Source of the DNA: an uncultured Muribaculaceae bacterium | GTDB taxonomy: Bacteria; Bacteroidota; Bacteroidia; Bacteroidales; Muribaculaceae | DNA length: 64,000 nt | Assembly: GCA_910587475.1 (NCBI GenBank) | Contig: CAJUMR010000009.1 | Location: 21,043-85,042 of the forward strand | Direction of reading: 5' to 3' | Shown here: one piece after another, positions 24,155 through 33,019 of the stretch | Position numbering within the stretch: the stretch's first letter is position 1 | Layout: each line of letters opens with the position of its first letter | Program-made: the position numbers and the translations under genes | The notes under the pieces: generated by a model | Databases searched by the model: none | Seen by the model: only the letters and a program-made list of their open reading frames with translations | Told to the model about the DNA's origin: nothing

Positions 24155-24306
24155 TAACGCAAAACAAAGAACAAATAAACGCTTTTTCATATAATAAATA
24201 AATCTGGAATAGACATATAAATCTAACATTAAGTACTATGTGTAAGAAAATAATGGAGGTTCGTGAGAATCTCCATTGTTATTTTATCAGAAAACGATCA
24301 AAATAG
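24155..24306 (+). other. Possible small RNA or leader with a 22-codon frame
   Basis: Downstream of the consensus promoter, AAAATAATGGAG (24247-24258) pairs imperfectly with CTCCATTGTTATTTT (24271-24285), giving a terminator-like hairpin with a T-rich 3' arm. The hairpin sits inside a short frame from ATG 24238 to TAG 24306 (MCKKIMEVRENLHC and 8 more residues). I cannot tell a terminated small RNA, a leader peptide and a plain 5' UTR apart. Confidence 0.35.
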
Positions 24307-24320
24307 TCACGGATAATTAT

Positions 24321-24328
24321 TACTTTTG
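24321..24328 (+). promoter_or_regulatory. -7 element abutting dnaG
   Basis: TACTTTTG fits TAnnTTTG and ends 5 bases before the dnaG ATG (CAATA between). If active, it would give a leaderless dnaG message. No TTTG box is found 18-21 bases upstream, so it is weaker than the promoter at 24124. Confidence 0.5.
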
Positions 24329-24333
24329 CAATA

Positions 24334-26550
24334 ATGAAAAAGATCGATCGCGAAACCGTACAGAGAATCATTGACACCGCAGACATCGTCGATGTGGTCA
24401 GCGACTTCGTGAGTCTGAAAAGACGCGGGGCCAATTATATCGGCCTGTGCCCTTTCCATAACGAGCGCACCCCGTCGTTCTCAGTGTCCAAGTCAAAGGG
24501 CATCTGCAAATGTTTCAGCTGCGGCAAAGGCGGATCTCCGGTCAACTTCATAATGGAGATCGAACAACTGAGCTATCAGGAAGCTTTGCGCTATCTCGCA
24601 AAAAAATACAACATCGAGATTGTAGAACACGAGATGAGCGAACAGGAGAAGCAGGAGGAATCGCAACGCGAGTCAATGCTTGCGGTGAACGCTTTCGCCC
24701 TGCAACACTTCGAGCACAACCTGACAGACACAGCCGACGGGCGTGAGATCGGACTTTCCTACTTCAGGAAACGAGGCATCAACGACGCCATGATCAGCCG
24801 TTTTCACCTCGGTTACTCGATCGAGCAAGGAAACGCGCTCCTCGAAGCAGCCATCGCCAAAGGCTACAATGAAAAATATCTTGTCGAAACCGGACTTTGC
24901 ATACGCAATGACCGAGGCAACGTCTATGACCGTTTCAAGGGGCGTGTCATCTATCCCGTCCACAGCATATCGGGCAAAGTCGTGGCCTTCGGCGGGCGCA
25001 CCCTGCGCAGCGACAAGACCATGGCAAAGTATGTCAATTCTCCTGAATCGATAATCTACAGCAAAAGCAAGGAACTGTACGGTTTGTATCAAGCCAAACA
25101 TTCGATAGCCAAAAAGAACAAGTGCATCCTCGTCGAAGGCTACATGGATGTTATATCGATGCATCAGTCAGGAGTCGAGAATGTTGTCGCATCGTCAGGC
25201 ACATCGCTCACCGAAGGGCAGATCAGACTGATCCACCGCTTCACCGACAATGTCACAGTCATCTACGACTCCGACCCCGCAGGCATCAAAGCTTCGCTCC
25301 GCGGCATCGACATGATTCTGGCCGAAGGCATCAACGTCAAAGTGCTCTCGCTACCCGACGGCGACGACCCCGACTCATTTGCCCAAAGCCATAGCGCACA
25401 GGAGTTGGAAGACTATCTCGCAGCCAACGAAACCGACTTTATCCGCTTCAAGACGAAAATACTGCTCAATGACGCCGCCGGCGACCCGATCGCACGCAGC
25501 CGTGTCATAACCGATATACTCCGCACGATAGCTGTAATCCCCGACGCCGTGACGCAGACGATCTACGTGGCCGAATGCTCGAGAGCTTTCGACATCGACG
25601 AACAGGTGCTGATGCTGCAGTTGTCAAAACTCATCGCCGAACGCAACGAAACCCTCGAAAAACAAGCCCGTCAAGCCGAGTCGCGCAGATCCATAGCCGA
25701 CATTCAGCCTGACATTCAGCCCGAAGAAACTGCGCCAAGTAATGTCACGCCCACTGCTGCCGACACACCGCAGGATAACATCGTAAGAACTCACGACGAA
25801 CGTACCAAATTTCTCGAACCGAGCGAACGCGAACTGCTCCGCTTCGTTGTGAAATACGGCATGATGGATCTTTGCGAAGCCGAAGACAAAGATGGTAATC
25901 CGACCATACTAAAGCTCGCCGACTATGTAAAATACGAACTGCAGAAAGAAGCTGTCAGTTTCACCGTCGACGCATACAGAAGGGCATTCGATAAAGTAAT
26001 CGAGTACGGCGACACCACTTGGCCAAGCGACAAAAAGAACTATCTCGACTCACTGCAAGCCGAAATCACCGCTACAGAGACTGCCCGCAGGGAAGAACTG
26101 AGCCGCGAGAATCTGTCGGTCAGCGAAATCAAGGCACGTGAAATAGCTCTAACCTCGCAACTGGAAGCCGAGTATAATGAAAAAGCTGCCGACTTCGCCC
26201 AACACTACATCGAACAACGTCTCTGCTCTTCTCCCGATGACGAAATCAGACGCATCGCCACCGAACTCGTCAGCGAACGACATCGACTGAGCAAAATCCA
26301 CTCCAAGTTCTCAAAAGTCGAGACCGAACGCGACCGTCTCGTCGATTTCGTCCCCAGAGCAGTCTACGAACTTTTTTACAGTATACTTCAATACGACATC
26401 AAGGAAGTGTGGAAACAGTTAAGCACTACCGACGATCCGGCCACGACAAGAGAACTGATGCAAAAATTCTCCGACATGAAGTCGATCGAACGTGAGTTTG
26501 CAAAATTTCTCGGCGAGCGAATCGTCGGAGCAAGACCTAAAATAAAATAA
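24334..26550 (+). CDS. dnaG: DNA primase DnaG
   Basis: A 738-residue primase that makes RNA primers at the replication fork. The N-terminal CHC2 zinc finger is clear (CPFHNERTPSF with CKCFSCGKGG, about 40-65). The TOPRIM core holds VEGYMDVISMHQSGVENVVA with the acidic YDSDPAGIKA. Residues after about 430 form a linker and the helical C-terminal part expected to contact the replicative helicase. The protein is somewhat longer than E. coli DnaG (581). The start matches the family N-terminus, so the closely placed -7 element cannot be explained by a misassigned start. Confidence 0.96.
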   Translation: MKKIDRETVQRIIDTADIVDVVSDFVSLKRRGANYIGLCPFHNERTPSFSVSKSKGICKCFSCGKGGSPVNFIMEIEQLSYQEALRYLAKKYNIEIVEHEMSEQEKQEESQRESMLAVNAFALQHFEHNLTDTADGREIGLSYFRKRGINDAMISRFHLGYSIEQGNALLEAAIAKGYNEKYLVETGLCIRNDRGNVYDRFKGRVIYPVHSISGKVVAFGGRTLRSDKTMAKYVNSPESIIYSKSKELYGLYQAKHSIAKKNKCILVEGYMDVISMHQSGVENVVASSGTSLTEGQIRLIHRFTDNVTVIYDSDPAGIKASLRGIDMILAEGINVKVLSLPDGDDPDSFAQSHSAQELEDYLAANETDFIRFKTKILLNDAAGDPIARSRVITDILRTIAVIPDAVTQTIYVAECSRAFDIDEQVLMLQLSKLIAERNETLEKQARQAESRRSIADIQPDIQPEETAPSNVTPTAADTPQDNIVRTHDERTKFLEPSERELLRFVVKYGMMDLCEAEDKDGNPTILKLADYVKYELQKEAVSFTVDAYRRAFDKVIEYGDTTWPSDKKNYLDSLQAEITATETARREELSRENLSVSEIKAREIALTSQLEAEYNEKAADFAQHYIEQRLCSSPDDEIRRIATELVSERHRLSKIHSKFSKVETERDRLVDFVPRAVYELFYSILQYDIKEVWKQLSTTDDPATTRELMQKFSDMKSIEREFAKFLGERIVGARPKIK

Positions 26551-26599
26551 CCGTACTAACAGTATGGTTTCAGTATATTCATTTATAAATACCAACGTA

Positions 26600-27961
26600 A
26601 TGTCAGAGTCAAAGAAATTCATTCTCCAGGAAAACGACATTCCTCGCGCATGGTTCAATATCATTCCATCCATGCCAACCAAACCGTTGCCTATGCTGAG
26701 TCCGGCAACCGGTGAGCCATTGAAGGCTGAAGACCTTTACCCGCTTTTCTCTCAGGAAGCGGCCAATCAAGAGATGAACTTCACCGATTCATGGATCGAG
26801 ATCCCCGAACCGGTCAGAGAACTCTACAAGATATGGCGCCCCACTCCACTCGTCCGAGCCCGCGGCCTTGAAAAAGCACTTGATACTCCAGCCCACATAT
26901 ACTTCAAGAACGAAAGTGTCAGCCCCGTCGGATCTCACAAGCTCAACTCGGCAATCCCCCAGGCATTCTACTGCAAGCAGCAGGGAGTGACCAACGTCAC
27001 CACAGAAACCGGTGCCGGTCAATGGGGCGCAGCTTTGTCGATGGCCTGCAAGATGTTCGGTCTCGAACTCGCAGTCTACATGGTCAAGATCTCCTATAAC
27101 CAGAAACCCTACCGCCGATCGATCATGCAGACTTACGGAGCTGAAGTTGTGGCATCGCCGAGCATGTCGACACGCGCCGGACGCAAGATAATCACCGACC
27201 ACCCCAACTATCAGGGATCACTCGGCACGGCCATCAGCGAGGCTGTCGAACTCGCCATGTCGACACCAAATTGCAAATATGCGCTCGGATCAGTGCTCAA
27301 CCACGTAGCCCTTCACCAGACTGTGATCGGACTCGAAGCGGAAAAACAGATGGAGATGGCAGGTGAGTATCCCGACACAGTAATCGGATGCTTCGGCGGA
27401 GGCAGCAACTTCTCCGGTATTGCCTTCCCATTCCTGCGTCACAATCTCTCGGAAGGTTACAACACGCGTTTTATCGCTGCCGAACCCGCATCGTGCCCCA
27501 AACTGACAAGAGGAGTGTTCAGCTACGACTTCGGCGATGAAGCCGGCTATACCCCGCTCATCCCCATGCTCTCGCTCGGACATAACTTCTCTCCGGCCAA
27601 CATCCATGCAGGAGGTCTGCGCTACCACGGCGCAGGTGCAGTGGTCAGCCGTCTGCGTCAGGACAATCTCATCGACGCCGTCGACATCCCACAGCTCGAA
27701 TCATTTGATGCAGCCACTCTGTTTGCCAAGTCGGAAGGAATTATCCCGGCCCCCGAGTCGGCTCACGCCATCGCGGCAGCAATCCGCGAAGCTCTCGCTG
27801 CTAAAGAAGCGGGTGAAAAGAAAGTCATACTGTTCAACCTTTCGGGCCACGGCCTGATCGACATGGCTTCGTATGACCGCTATCTTGCCGGCGACCTCTC
27901 CAACTACGATCTGCCCGACTCAGAGATAGAAGCCAACACCGCATCACTGAAAAAACTCTAA
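26600..27961 (+). CDS. trpB: TrpB2-type tryptophan synthase beta-like enzyme
   Basis: A 453-residue PLP enzyme of the TrpB2 group, which often lacks a TrpA partner and may convert indole or other amino acids to tryptophan. The PLP lysine lies in VGSHKLNSAIPQ (about 105), TETGAGQWGAAL follows, and the phosphate-binding GCFGGGSNFSG is at about 265. The TrpB2 N-terminal extension (IPRAWFNIIPSMPTK) is present. No trpA or other trp gene is nearby, which fits a salvage role. The reading frame is open from 26564, but MSESKKF at 26600 matches the family start. Confidence 0.9.
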   Translation: MSESKKFILQENDIPRAWFNIIPSMPTKPLPMLSPATGEPLKAEDLYPLFSQEAANQEMNFTDSWIEIPEPVRELYKIWRPTPLVRARGLEKALDTPAHIYFKNESVSPVGSHKLNSAIPQAFYCKQQGVTNVTTETGAGQWGAALSMACKMFGLELAVYMVKISYNQKPYRRSIMQTYGAEVVASPSMSTRAGRKIITDHPNYQGSLGTAISEAVELAMSTPNCKYALGSVLNHVALHQTVIGLEAEKQMEMAGEYPDTVIGCFGGGSNFSGIAFPFLRHNLSEGYNTRFIAAEPASCPKLTRGVFSYDFGDEAGYTPLIPMLSLGHNFSPANIHAGGLRYHGAGAVVSRLRQDNLIDAVDIPQLESFDAATLFAKSEGIIPAPESAHAIAAAIREALAAKEAGEKKVILFNLSGHGLIDMASYDRYLAGDLSNYDLPDSEIEANTASLKKL

Positions 27962-27976
27962 CAACCCAATCGCACG

Positions 27977-28828
27977 ATGATCGTTTTTCCAAACGCAAAG
28001 ATCAATCTCGGTCTCAACATCGTGGCGCGACGCAGCGACGGGTATCACGATCTCGACATGGTCATGATACCCGTCGGGTGGCGCGATATCCTTGAGATCG
28101 TGCCGTCATCGTCAGGTTCGACCACACTGTCGACAAGCGGACGCCACGTCGATTGCCCGCCCGAAAAAAACCTTGTTTTCAAAGCATGGCAGCAACTCAA
28201 CGATGCGATCGACGGTGATCTGCCGGCTGTCGACATGTTTCTTCACAAAGTCATACCCGATGGAGCCGGACTCGGAGGCGGTTCGGCAGACGCAGCATTC
28301 GCACTCACGGCGCTCAACAAAATGTTTGCACTCGGGCTGCCCGACCAGGCGCTGGCCGAGATCGCGGCCCGACTCGGCGCAGACTGCCCGTTTTTCATCT
28401 ACAACAGACCGATGCTCTGCACCGGCACCGGCACCGACATGTCGCCGGTAGAGATAAACTGGGGCGATACGCAACACATTGTCATAGCCAAACCCTGCGG
28501 CACAAGCGTATCAACAGCCGAAGCCTATGGCGGCGTCACACCATCGCAACCCGAACATCAGACATGCGACATAGTCTCACAGACGCCCCCGCAGCAATGG
28601 AAGGACGGAGGCCTTGTCAATGGCTTTGAACGCCACATTTTCACCGCAAAACCCGTGATCGGACAAATAAAGCAACGTCTTTACGACCACGGAGCAGTCT
28701 ACGCTTCGATGAGCGGCAGCGGTTCGGCTGTCTATGGCCTGTTCGAAGATGCCAAAATGGCAGAAGCGGCAGCTGCATCACTCGACAATTGCGATCTGTT
28801 CTCAGGACCTGTCATTCCCGAAGGCTGA
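27977..28828 (+). CDS. ispE: IspE, CDP-methylerythritol kinase
   Basis: A 283-residue GHMP kinase that phosphorylates 4-diphosphocytidyl-2-C-methyl-D-erythritol in the MEP isoprenoid pathway. The N-terminal motif PNAKINLGLNIVARRSDGYHD is typical apart from its two ends, the ATP-binding glycine loop is IPDGAGLGGGSADAAFAL (about 95), and the third GHMP motif is YASMSGSGSAVYGLF (about 240). It begins 15 bases after trpB2 and is probably co-transcribed. It supplies isoprenoid precursors for the polyprenyl synthase and menaquinone made elsewhere in the window. Confidence 0.96.
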   Translation: MIVFPNAKINLGLNIVARRSDGYHDLDMVMIPVGWRDILEIVPSSSGSTTLSTSGRHVDCPPEKNLVFKAWQQLNDAIDGDLPAVDMFLHKVIPDGAGLGGGSADAAFALTALNKMFALGLPDQALAEIAARLGADCPFFIYNRPMLCTGTGTDMSPVEINWGDTQHIVIAKPCGTSVSTAEAYGGVTPSQPEHQTCDIVSQTPPQQWKDGGLVNGFERHIFTAKPVIGQIKQRLYDHGAVYASMSGSGSAVYGLFEDAKMAEAAAASLDNCDLFSGPVIPEG

Positions 28829-28952
28829 ATTTGAACGTTATTCGGTCTGATTTGTTATCAAAACAAATGCATATTTGCCCAACCGCAGAGTTTGGCAATG
28901 TTTTTGCTTTGACATAACTGCACAATCATACTGATAATATAATACTACCACT

Positions 28953-29540
28953 ATGGATAAAAATAAGAAGAAAGTTCAGCATCCCGACGAAGAAAAACTC
29001 AACAATGATTTCGCCCCTGAAATCGCTGATGATCTCGAAGAAATTGCCGACAACACCGAAGCAGAACCCGATGAAGTCGAAACTCTGACATCACAGCTCG
29101 AAGCCACTCAGGCCGCACTCGACAAGGAAAAGAAAGAATATCTTTTCCTCATGGCCGAATTTGACAACTACCGTAAACGAGTGACCAAAGAAAAAGCCGA
29201 GATAATCAAGAATGGGGCGGAAAAGGTTCTGGCCGGACTGCTTCCGATCGTAGATGACTTCGAACGCGGACTCAAAGCTACTCAAGCGGCAGAAAGCGCC
29301 GACTCCGTACGCGAAGGCATGGAGCTGATCTACAACAAACTGATCAAATATCTCGAAGCCAACGGCGTCAAAGCCATGGAGTCAACCGGCAAGGATTTCG
29401 ACCCCGATTTACATGAAGCCATCGCGACCATCCCCGCTCCGAGCGAAGAACTCAAAGGCAAGATTGTCGACACAACTCAGACCGGTTACACTATCAACGA
29501 TAAAGTCTTACGTCACGCAAAAGTTGCGGTCGGCGAATAA
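28953..29540 (+). CDS. grpE: GrpE, nucleotide exchange factor of DnaK
   Basis: A 195-residue co-chaperone. The N-terminal third is acidic and disordered, a long coiled coil follows (about 45-100, ending in FLMAEFDNYRKRVTKEKAE), and the C-terminal beta domain holds GMELIYNKLIKYLEANGV and the signature DPDLHEAIATIPAP. It stands 61 bases before dnaJ, and the pair forms the usual Bacteroidetes grpE-dnaJ unit. The 124-base gap before it has a TTGCTTTG (28904-28911) that is close to a -7 element but is not compelling. Confidence 0.97.
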   Translation: MDKNKKKVQHPDEEKLNNDFAPEIADDLEEIADNTEAEPDEVETLTSQLEATQAALDKEKKEYLFLMAEFDNYRKRVTKEKAEIIKNGAEKVLAGLLPIVDDFERGLKATQAAESADSVREGMELIYNKLIKYLEANGVKAMESTGKDFDPDLHEAIATIPAPSEELKGKIVDTTQTGYTINDKVLRHAKVAVGE

Positions 29541-29601
29541 CACGAGGACTCAATAACATCACATCTGTGTTATACTCATCCTCTAAAGTCACCATAGCAT
29601 A

Positions 29602-30786
29602 ATGGAAAACAAACGAGATTATTATGAAGTGCTCGGTGTCGGAAAAAACGCCACCGACGACGAAATAAAGAAAGCCTATCGTGTGCTCGCCCGAAAATAT
29701 CACCCCGACGTGAACCCCGGCGACAAAGCCGCTGAAGAAAAGTTCAAGGAGGCGGCAGAGGCATACGAAGTGCTCAGCAATGCTGAAAAACGTAAGAAAT
29801 ACGATCAGTTCGGCTTCAACATGGGTCCGCAAGGATTCGGAGGCGGTGGTCAAGGCGGTGCTTACTACCATGCAGGCGGCATGTCGATGGACGACATATT
29901 CTCCATGTTTGGAGATATATTCGGCGACGTAAGCGGTGGCGGCGGACGCTACAGCGGCTTCGGATCTGCAACCGGCGGACGCCAACGACGCGCACAGCGC
30001 AAAGGCACAAACCTCCGCATCCATGTCAAAATGACACTGCAGGACATCCTTAAAGGCGCTACCAAGACCCTCAAGATCCCGACATTCGTAAAGTGTGACC
30101 ACTGCAACGGCACGGGAGCTAAGGACGGAACAGCATTCGCCACATGTCCCCAATGCCACGGTTCAGGATCTATTACAGAAGTCCAGCAGACCATTTTCGG
30201 TGTAAGTCAGGCTCATGTAGAATGTCCGCGATGCAACGGCACAGGCAAGACGATCACCGAAAACTGTCAGTATTGCCGCGGAACCGGTGTTGAGAAGCGA
30301 GATCAACAGATTTCGTTCAACATTCCGGCCGGCGTGCAGGATGGAAATGTCCTGACAATCAAAGGTAAGGGAAATGCGCCCGAACACGGAGGCGTCAACG
30401 GCGACCTGCTTGTGGTAATCGACGAAGTGAAGCACCCCGAACTGATACGCGACGGCGCCGATGTGATCTACAATCTGATGCTCGACATCCCGACAGCCAC
30501 CCTCGGCGGATCGGTCGATGTGCCGACAATCGAAGGAAAAGCGCGTCTGAAAATAGCCCCTGGAACACAACCCGGCAAAATACTCCGCCTCCGCGGCAAA
30601 GGCTTGCCAAATGGTCAGGGCGGATCGCTCGGCGACGAACTTATAAATGTGATGGTATATATACCCGAAAAATTAAGCGATGCCGAACGCTCGGCAATCG
30701 AATCGATGAAAGACTCGCCTAACGTAAAGCCAAGTGAGTCGGAGAAACAACGCTTGTTCTCAAAATTCCGTCATATTTTCGAGTAA
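29602..30786 (+). CDS. dnaJ: DnaJ, Hsp40 co-chaperone
   Basis: A 394-residue type I DnaJ that delivers substrates to DnaK and stimulates its ATPase. The J domain has the HPD motif at 34-36. A glycine-rich segment spans about 75-125. The zinc-binding domain carries four CxxCxGxG-type repeats beginning CDHCNGTG, CPQCHGSG, CPRCNGTG and CQYCRGTG (about 165-235). Two C-terminal beta domains follow. It ends at a strong terminator. Confidence 0.98.
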   Translation: MENKRDYYEVLGVGKNATDDEIKKAYRVLARKYHPDVNPGDKAAEEKFKEAAEAYEVLSNAEKRKKYDQFGFNMGPQGFGGGGQGGAYYHAGGMSMDDIFSMFGDIFGDVSGGGGRYSGFGSATGGRQRRAQRKGTNLRIHVKMTLQDILKGATKTLKIPTFVKCDHCNGTGAKDGTAFATCPQCHGSGSITEVQQTIFGVSQAHVECPRCNGTGKTITENCQYCRGTGVEKRDQQISFNIPAGVQDGNVLTIKGKGNAPEHGGVNGDLLVVIDEVKHPELIRDGADVIYNLMLDIPTATLGGSVDVPTIEGKARLKIAPGTQPGKILRLRGKGLPNGQGGSLGDELINVMVYIPEKLSDAERSAIESMKDSPNVKPSESEKQRLFSKFRHIFE

Positions 30787-30809
30787 CCCGCAGCAAAGCA
30801 ATAAAAGAC

Positions 30810-30857
30810 AATCGCGCCGTCATTGATCTATATCGATCGTTGACGGCGCGATTTTTT
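30810..30857. terminator. Bidirectional terminator after dnaJ
   Basis: AATCGCGCCGTCA (30810-30822) pairs perfectly with TGACGGCGCGATT (30841-30853), followed by TTTT. It also lies just downstream of the convergent minus-strand gene at 30878, whose strand reads a T-containing tail after the stem. Confidence 0.9.
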
Positions 30858-30877
30858 ATCAATATCTCAATTCTATA

Positions 30878-31615
30878 TCACTTTTGCTGCCAATCGAACT
30901 TCTTGATGACTGACTCCGGAGTCTTCACCAATCGGAAAGTTCCCGAATACTCAGCAGGTGCGACCAGACGTCCAATCGTCGACTCTTTCAAACTAATGTT
31001 ATAGTTACATCCTTTTGCAAGCGGCTGATCCTGGATCATCGTCCAGTTGAAACGATCGATATGGCAGTTGCTCATATTGGTCCGGTTGCTCGAGGTAACC
31101 GACAGAGATTTTGCCTTGATATCCCACAGCGTCATATTAAGGTTGTACGGACCTTGATTTTCAATAGACTTCAGGTTATACTGCGACGGAACGTTGATCG
31201 TGATTGCATCGATTATACCCCAACCGTGGTACCAATTAGTCACAGCCGGCGAGAGGAACGACAGGTCGACACTTAGCACCAACGTGGCATCGACAACTTC
31301 AACCTGAACAAATTCTGAACATAGCTCGTTAAACGATACATCAGCTAATTTCTGATCAGTCTCCTTGATCCATATTCCCGGATAGCCATAAGAAAACCTT
31401 AACGACTTACGGGTGGTCGCATCGATAATTTTGATGTTCGAAAACTTCTCAACTACGGGGATCGACACGATCGTGTGATGATCATCTTCTTCAATCTGCG
31501 GTATGCTGACCGTTATATAATCTTCGTCCTCTTCTGCATTGGCAATGAATCCTGACGGAGCAATAAAGGCTAAGGCTATAGCAGCACACAAATGTCGGAA
31601 ATAAATCTGTTTCAT
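30878..31615 (-). CDS. Secreted protein of unknown function, possible DUF2807-like fold
   Basis: A 245-residue protein with a signal peptide (about 1-27, ending FIANA) followed by an acidic stretch (EEDEDY). The rest is beta-rich with alternating hydrophobic residues and short turns (FSNIKIIDATTRKSLRFSYG, DAITINVPSQYNLKSIENQG, LSVTSSNRTNMSNCHIDRF). This resembles the right-handed beta arrangement of DUF2807 head-GIN domains, but the similarity is weak, and I do not claim membership. No lipobox is present, so it should be periplasmic or released. It is monocistronic, with its own strong promoter and a shared terminator. Confidence 0.55.
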   Translation of the reverse strand: MKQIYFRHLCAAIALAFIAPSGFIANAEEDEDYITVSIPQIEEDDHHTIVSIPVVEKFSNIKIIDATTRKSLRFSYGYPGIWIKETDQKLADVSFNELCSEFVQVEVVDATLVLSVDLSFLSPAVTNWYHGWGIIDAITINVPSQYNLKSIENQGPYNLNMTLWDIKAKSLSVTSSNRTNMSNCHIDRFNWTMIQDQPLAKGCNYNISLKESTIGRLVAPAEYSGTFRLVKTPESVIKKFDWQQK

Positions 31616-31644
31616 AACGTGTTATTTTGGTATTAATGATGCGA

Positions 31645-31676
31645 CAAATATAAATACAAATGTTCAACTTTGCAAA
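31645..31676 (-). promoter_or_regulatory. Promoter of the secreted orphan gene
   Basis: On the minus strand, TTTG (31676-31673), a 20-base spacer and TATATTTG (31652-31645) match the consensus. The predicted leader before the ATG at 31615 is about 24 bases. Confidence 0.7.
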
Positions 31677-31825
31677 TAAATTTGGTGAATGACTCGAAAG
31701 AATAAATATCTGGCTTTTCCCAATTACATTTTATTAGACCGCTTTTGTTGCAAAATCCGATTATTCTTACGAACTTCGCATTACTCAAACAAGGATAGAT
31801 TATACGTAGTCATATAATAATATAA

Positions 31826-33019
31826 GTGAAGACCGATTTCAATTTTGATCAAGTAATAGACCGTCGTACAACCGACGCTACCAAATATGCCGAACTGTTA
31901 GAAAAATACGGCCGTAACGACTTGCTCCCCATGTGGATAGCCGACATGGACTTCGCGTCGCCCACAGCGATAAGTGATGCTTTGATGGATTGCGCCCGTC
32001 AACCGGTGCTCGGCTACACCACCGCACCCGAATCATTCTGGCAAAGTATCGTAACATGGCTATCAGAGCGCCATGGTTGGAATATCAAGCGCGAAGACAT
32101 CGATTTTGTTCCCGGAGTGAAAAAGGGGCTTGGGCTCTGCATCAACTACTTCACAAAACCCGGTGACAACATCGTGATACAGCCGCCGGTCTACCACTCA
32201 TTCCGTTCAGTCATCGAAGGCAACGGACGTCACGCCGTCGACAATCCCCTGCTCTACGGCGACGGTAATTACTCAATGGATTTTGAAGGTCTTGAAAAAG
32301 TCATCGCAGACACCAAACCTGTGATGATGATAATCTGCAACCCCCACAATCCGATAGGCATCCAATGGAACCGTGACACTCTCAACCATTGCGTTGAAAT
32401 CTGCCGTCGCCACAACATGCTCGTTCTTTCCGACGAGATCTACGGAGACTTGGTGTTCAAACAGCACTCCCACACTCCGACGGCATCATTATCGCCAGAA
32501 GCGGCTGAAATCACCATCACTCTCGGCGCACCGTCAAAAACATTCAATATTCCGGGCATCGCCACAGCCTGGGCAGCCGTGCCATCGCCAAAACTCAGAG
32601 ACGGATTTTTCAAATGGCTACATGCAAGCGAATTCGACACTCCGCCAATCGATGCCATCTACGCGACACGCGCAGCCTACTCTTGCTGCGCCCCATGGCT
32701 AAACGCAGTTCTCGAATATCTTAACGAGAACGCAAAATTTGCACGCGACTTCATCGAGAAGCACCTGCCGGGGGTGATCGTGTCGACACCCGATGCAGGA
32801 TTCGGTCTATGGATCAATTTCAATCCGACCGGACTCTCCCACGACCGTCTGACCGACATTTTCATCAATGAAGCACGGCTTGCATTAAGCGACGGAGCAA
32901 ACTTCGGCAGCGAAGGTTCAGGATTCGTAAGACTGAACATCGGCGTTCCACGCTGTGTGCTCATCAAAGGTCTCGAACAACTTGCCGACGCTCTCAAAGG
33001 ACACATCACACAGAAATGA
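31826..33019 (+). CDS. MalY/PatB-type PLP aminotransferase, coupled to dapF
   Basis: A 397-residue fold-I PLP enzyme of the MalY/PatB group, whose members are cystathionine beta-lyases or C-S lyases. The family N-terminus FDQVIDRRTTDATKYAELL is followed by MWIADMDFASPTAI, the tyrosine/asparagine region ICNPHNPIGIQW, VLSDEIYGDLVF, and the PLP lysine in GAPSKTFNIPG (about 237). The start is GTG at 31826; no ATG fits the family N-terminus. It overlaps dapF by 4 bases, a position I recall as held by the diaminopimelate aminotransferase DapL in some Bacteroides. Whether it acts on methionine precursors or in the diaminopimelate pathway is open. Confidence 0.85.
   Translation: MKTDFNFDQVIDRRTTDATKYAELLEKYGRNDLLPMWIADMDFASPTAISDALMDCARQPVLGYTTAPESFWQSIVTWLSERHGWNIKREDIDFVPGVKKGLGLCINYFTKPGDNIVIQPPVYHSFRSVIEGNGRHAVDNPLLYGDGNYSMDFEGLEKVIADTKPVMMIICNPHNPIGIQWNRDTLNHCVEICRRHNMLVLSDEIYGDLVFKQHSHTPTASLSPEAAEITITLGAPSKTFNIPGIATAWAAVPSPKLRDGFFKWLHASEFDTPPIDAIYATRAAYSCCAPWLNAVLEYLNENAKFARDFIEKHLPGVIVSTPDAGFGLWINFNPTGLSHDRLTDIFINEARLALSDGANFGSEGSGFVRLNIGVPRCVLIKGLEQLADALKGHITQK

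Larger units (their letters stand above)
23814..24333. other. AT-rich intergenic region before dnaG
   Basis: About 520 bases without a convincing protein gene. It contains a cluster of TATAACATA repeats (23868-23962), a full consensus promoter (24124-24154), a hairpin with a short reading frame (24238-24306) and a second -7 box touching the dnaG start. A 68-codon minus-strand frame at 23961-24167 has a poor composition and no support. Confidence 0.6.

Noticed and set aside
23961..24167. 68-codon minus-strand reading frame in the AT-rich region before dnaG.
   Set aside because: Cysteine- and lysine-rich composition from AT-rich DNA, no family resemblance, and it overlaps the strong plus-strand promoter.
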